NCBI GenBank assembly: GCA_949825065.1
Contig: OX463852.1
Coordinates: 10,629,665 to 10,693,664, forward strand
Reading direction: 5' to 3'
Length of the DNA stretch: 64,000 bases
Origin: Odontocerum albicorne
Taxonomy: Eukaryota; Arthropoda; Insecta; Trichoptera; Odontoceridae
The position numbers and the translations under genes were made by a program. Of the stretch, positions 60,611 through 64,000 are shown piece after piece (the stretch's first letter is position 1; each line of letters opens with the position of its first letter). The notes under the pieces were generated by a model. That model ran no database searches, was not told where the DNA came from, and worked only from the letters and a program-made list of their open reading frames with translations.

Positions 60611-61855
60611 AAAGATAACAGTGTGTTGGTGCCCATTTTGGAGTATGGGTATAAAACTGAACTTTAGAGAAGAATAATACAGTTAATGTTGTGGAGATGG
60701 GTGAACTAAGAAAAAATATGTAGTCTCAATGTATAAAAATATAATTAAAATTCGTGTTAATTTTACCTAAAAACGCCATACTCTGTATCTTATTGAACAA
60801 GAATTCTTTTTTATTTGTTAAATAAACAAAATTATCTCACAACCGCGTATTTGTGCCAGCATTGATGTACTCGTATATGAGTAAAACGTGATTAATGAAT
60901 GAAAGAAACTTAGTAAAAGCGGACGAAATACGCGCACTGACCTGACGAGTTTATTGCATATTTGCAATATCTTCTAACCAAGCAGAAATATGTTAAACAA
61001 GCTGAAATTAAAAGTAAATGACACATTAAAAAATATATAGGAATCAAACCAAGTTTTATCAATTGGGGGGGTTTGAGTACCATGGCGAGAGCGAGTGTGA
61101 CCGACAATAAAGAAGACAACATAAAATAATAATTAAAAATATCCATCTTTCAAATAACCTCCTGCGTACAAAGTAATTTTCTAAGAATCAGGTTTGATGT
61201 CCGAACAAGAATGTCTTTTCATTATACCTGTAGGGGACAACAGCTTCAATTAAAGACATAAAATAACCAGATAAACGCCAGCCATTCTCATTGTTTTCAT
61301 CCAGAGACTATTTTTCCTTTTTATTTCATGGCGAGAATTCCATCTCCGACGGCTGCATCCGTTCTTTCGCTTCTTTGTTTTTACAATCCGCGTCTTAACG
61401 ACTCAAATCCAAACCACTGAACATCCCAGCGTCCATTATCTTCAAAGTGGAATGATTGACAGGAACGGAGGAAAATGTTGGAATCTTTCTGGATTTATTA
61501 AAAAAAACGAGGTTAACGATTGTATTTTTATGCTGTTTAAAACGTCTAAAAGCTATTTATTTTTTCTCTGAGAGCTTAACTGAGTACTGATGTTACAAAT
61601 TTTAAGAAGTCACAATGAGAAAAACTTCCATTGAATAATGGTAACGTCTCTCAAACAGAACGAAAATATTCAATACATTAAGCGATTATATACCGATATA
61701 TATTGTAATATATTGTAGAGCTCAATTTTATAAACAGAATAATTTAACACTTAAAAGTAAGAAAAATTCCGTCACTATTTGAATGTTCATAATCCGAGAG
61801 GAGCATCATATAATAGAAGACCAAGGTACTTGACGTTGGTGCCACCGGAGATGAA
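60611..61855. other. Upstream flank, nothing recognised
   Basis: No gene or named element. 61230-61480 is less AT-rich than its surroundings and could hold an upstream ihog exon or promoter. That is a guess. Confidence 0.3.
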
Positions 61856-61858
61856 TAT

Positions 61859-62112
61859 TTAAGCCAATTTATGAAAGGCATATCCTGTTGCATATAGGGC
61901 AAGGTGCTTCAGTACCTGCAGCTTGCTACGTCTTCTTTTTCTATTAGATCCCTGACAACCAGCAACATTTGGCTCAATCTGCTGCTGTTTTTCCCAGTTG
62001 TGCTTAGCATGAATATTTTTTTGCGTCTCGTGCAGTACGTCTTTATATCTCTTGCGCTGACTACCGTGCTTCATTCTACCCTCCGTCAGCTCGCCAAAGA
62101 GGACATTTCTTG
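61859..62112 (-). mobile_element. LINE C-terminal fragment
   Basis: Minus-strand frame VLFGELTEGRMKHGSQRKRY, KDVLHETQKNIHAKHNWEKQ, a common LINE ORF2 ending (FGEL..G.R..G..KKRYKD.L). Confidence 0.7.
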
Positions 62113-62438
62113 GCAGTCATTTAATTTATATTAATTTATTCATAACCACCGTAGATCTGCAGCCCAAGTTGGATAGATAGCGTGACCGATATAAACTTAC
62201 CGACAGGCCTGTTCCGCTTTCTAAACTAATGCTTTTGTAAACCAAAACAGGCCAGGCCTGTCACTTAAATTTTGTTTTATTGCGAAGTTTTTTCCATATT
62301 TAAGTATTAAATAATTATTTTTCAAAATATTTAAAATCTATCTATGATTTATAATTTCACACTGTTCAAATTTTTAACATCTTCATTGTATCGTATGCCT
62401 TTTAGTCATTATTATAAACATGTCACTCATCCAAAATT

Positions 62439-62495
62439 CTTATTGTAATATATTTTTATCAAACACTGTTTATTCCACTTTTTGTGACGGTATAT
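62439..62495. repeat. Single arm of the 14009-14213 palindrome
   Basis: Shares ATCAAACACTGTTTATTCCA and flanking bases with the left arm at 14010. Confidence 0.75.
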
Positions 62496-62599
62496 TCAAA
62501 ATTGTTATGTTTTGAATTTTTTATATTTTCATTGTTTCGCATGCGTTTTAGTTATTGTAATGAAATGTTATTTATCCAAAATTCCTGTTTTCAATTTCA

Positions 62600-62690
62600 G
62601 TTTATCTGAACGTGGTCTGGAGGAGGAGGGCTTGAATTATAGTTTATGTGAACGTGGTCTGGAAGGGGAAGGCTTGAATTACATTTTTTT
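62600..62690. repeat. 45-bp duplication
   Basis: AGTTTATCTGAACGTGGTCT plus GGAGGAGGAGGGCTTGAATT is repeated once (GGAAGGGGAAGGCTTGAATT). The rest of 62500-63085 shows no gene. Confidence 0.7.
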
Positions 62691-63085
62691 CAACTACAGT
62701 TTTTGAAACATTTCACAATTTTTATCTTTCATTTTCAAATTTTGATATTCTTCCAATTAATATTTTTTGTCTCTTTTGGCCGGTTTCAGTAATTCATAAA
62801 ATAGCCTTGATTGTAATAGAATAATTACTGATAAATTGCTTTATTGTTCCACAAATTATATATTAATAATAAGCTAGGATTAACATAACTTTGTAGTGGA
62901 TAGGAAGTAGGAACGTGTAGTGGGGATTAATATAATTAGTGGAAAACATGTATTCTTAAATATTCTAATACTGAGTTCCACAAATTTAAAGCCTAAACCT
63001 TTGATAAATTATTGATTGTAATAATTTATTAGTTATATTTTTTACATTAATTTGACTAATACTTAATACATATATCATATCATCA

Positions 63086-63345
63086 GCAATATGGAGGAGA
63101 GGCGATTGAGATGGTATGGGCACGTTGGACGCAGACCACCCGATCACATTGTGAACCAGGCAATCTCCATGGGTCTTCCTCGAATAACAGCCAGAGGAAG
63201 GCCAAATAATTCATGGGTGGTGCAAAAAGATAACCTGATGCAGAAGCACGGCCTGGGGGACGAAGTCCGGGACAGAAGAGCATACAACCTGAGGACGAGG
63301 AGAGCTGACCCCAACAGTCTTCGCAGAGAGTGAGTTGGGATGGAG
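63086..63345 (+). mobile_element. LINE C-terminal fragment
   Basis: Frame MEERRLRWYGHVGRRPPDHI, VNQAISMGLPRITARGRPNN, SWVVQKDNLMQKHGL, then RRAYNLRTRRADP, the tail of an RT-type ORF. A repeated ATATATCATATCAT lies on both sides (63068 and 63358), possibly the target duplication. Confidence 0.78.
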
Positions 63346-63454
63346 CCAGGGAGAAGACATATATCATATCATATGTTGAATAAGTCATTTTCGTTATTTC
63401 CCGTAACACGTGAAAATGATTAATTAATGTCCCTAAAAGAGTCGAATAAATGCT

Positions 63455-63735
63455 AAAAAAATGCATGCACTTAGAAGAATACATAGATAGGGTGACTATG
63501 TATAACAGAAAAGTGATTAGAGATGAGTGGAACTTAAGGTTAGTGTGTTGAGCTAGATGATTAAGACTATGACACACATCTTCATATGTTCTACATTCAT
63601 ATACATTCTCATACAACTCATACGATTTTTATGACTTTTTACATTTCCTTCTTTCAAAATATTAATTACATGGTCCAACCATTATTCCTTAGTATTGCTC
63701 TACCACTCATTCGATTCACATTTGCACTATATAAA
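63455..63735. mobile_element. LINE family A, head-to-head inverted fragments
   Basis: 63455-63560 matches the plus strand of the copy at 5510-5600 (ATGCATGCACTTAGAAGAAT). 63565-63735 matches the family in reverse (TTTTTACATTTCCTTCTTTC, GGTCCAACCATTATTCC). This arrangement is typical of twin priming during LINE insertion. Confidence 0.65.
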
Positions 63736-63736
63736 G

Positions 63737-64000
63737 GGCCTTTCAAATTCAGCGGTTGTTTTAATTCTATTTTTATTTATTCTTGAATAAAACACACAAT
63801 TTGCTTGGATTTCAAAATACTTTTTTATTGGTCATTGAAGTATAATGTATGACATTTAAACACAAAAAACAATATACGCCAAGTGTCCACCTCTTGCAGC
63901 TTCACAGATGTCCACTATTTTGTCAACATTTTGGCATAATTGCGGTTCTAACTCACTAATAACGCGAATAATTTCATCCTTCAGCTTAGGAATTGATTGG
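63737..64000 (-). mobile_element. Tc-like transposon end, cut by the window edge
   Basis: A minus-strand frame runs from beyond 64000: SIPKLKDEIIRVISELEPQL, CQNVDKIVDICEAARGGHLA, YIVFCV and a stop at 63860. The RGGHL motif near the C-terminus is typical of Tc1-like (DD34E) transposases. The end GGGCCTTTCAAATTCAGCGG at 63738 may be its TIR. Confidence 0.65.

Noticed and set aside
60910..61146. Hydrophobic 78-codon minus-strand frame
   Set aside because: Hydrophobic runs are expected from AT-rich sequence. No homology or context.
7664..62690. Idea that the minisatellites share a coding-related multiple-of-three period
   Set aside because: Periods 111, 117, 63, 45 and 36 fit, but 31, 32, 43, 49 and 50 do not, so there is no rule.

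Overview
This window is about 64 kb of AT-rich nuclear DNA from an animal, almost certainly an insect. Coding exons are short and split by spliceosomal introns. The repeats are typical of insects: mariners of several subfamilies, PIF/Harbinger, hAT, piggyBac-like elements, jockey/RTE-like LINEs, tRNA-derived SINEs and a solo LTR. I could not fix the insect order from sequence alone.

The only host gene I can support lies on the minus strand, from a start codon at 59286 to a stop codon at 15591-15593. It has 15 coding exons that join in phase at GT..AG junctions and encode about 847 residues: signal peptide, four Ig domains, a basic linker, two fibronectin type III domains, one transmembrane helix and a cytoplasmic tail of about 100 residues. 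This is the architecture of the insect Hedgehog co-receptors interference hedgehog (Ihog) and brother of ihog (Boi). Intron 1 is 14.5 kb and intron 12 is 6.9 kb. Most of the window is transposon-filled intron.

Layout. 1-5421: a decayed PIF/Harbinger element with its antisense MADF-type partner gene and a cluster of foldback terminal repeats, split by a nearly pristine nested mariner (1812-3098). 5422-15590: flank downstream of the gene, with LINE 3' ends, MITEs and a long palindrome. 15591-26883: exons 15 to 12, with an intron holding a hAT element (containing a scrambled mariner), a 111-bp minisatellite and an exact 2172-bp tandem duplication of minisatellite plus mariner. 26884-34048: exons 11 to 7, a 0.33-kb inverted repeat pair around exon 11, a solo LTR and LINE tails. 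34049-44661: exons 6 to 2, an irritans-type mariner, a piggyBac deletion derivative, minisatellites and a jockey-like LINE. 44662-59204: intron 1, with hAT elements, mariner relics, a 117-bp minisatellite with a 583-codon open frame, and nested LINEs. 59205-64000: signal-peptide exon and upstream flank with a 250-bp palindrome and a Tc-like element cut by the window edge.

The most interesting pattern is the 8-mer TACGAGTA/TACTCGTA, seen at least 16 times. In four places related sequence suggests that a 6-bp CGAGTA or CTCGTA has been added at a TA. This is the footprint expected from excision of a Tc1/Minos-like transposon, so the window appears to keep a fossil record of departed elements.
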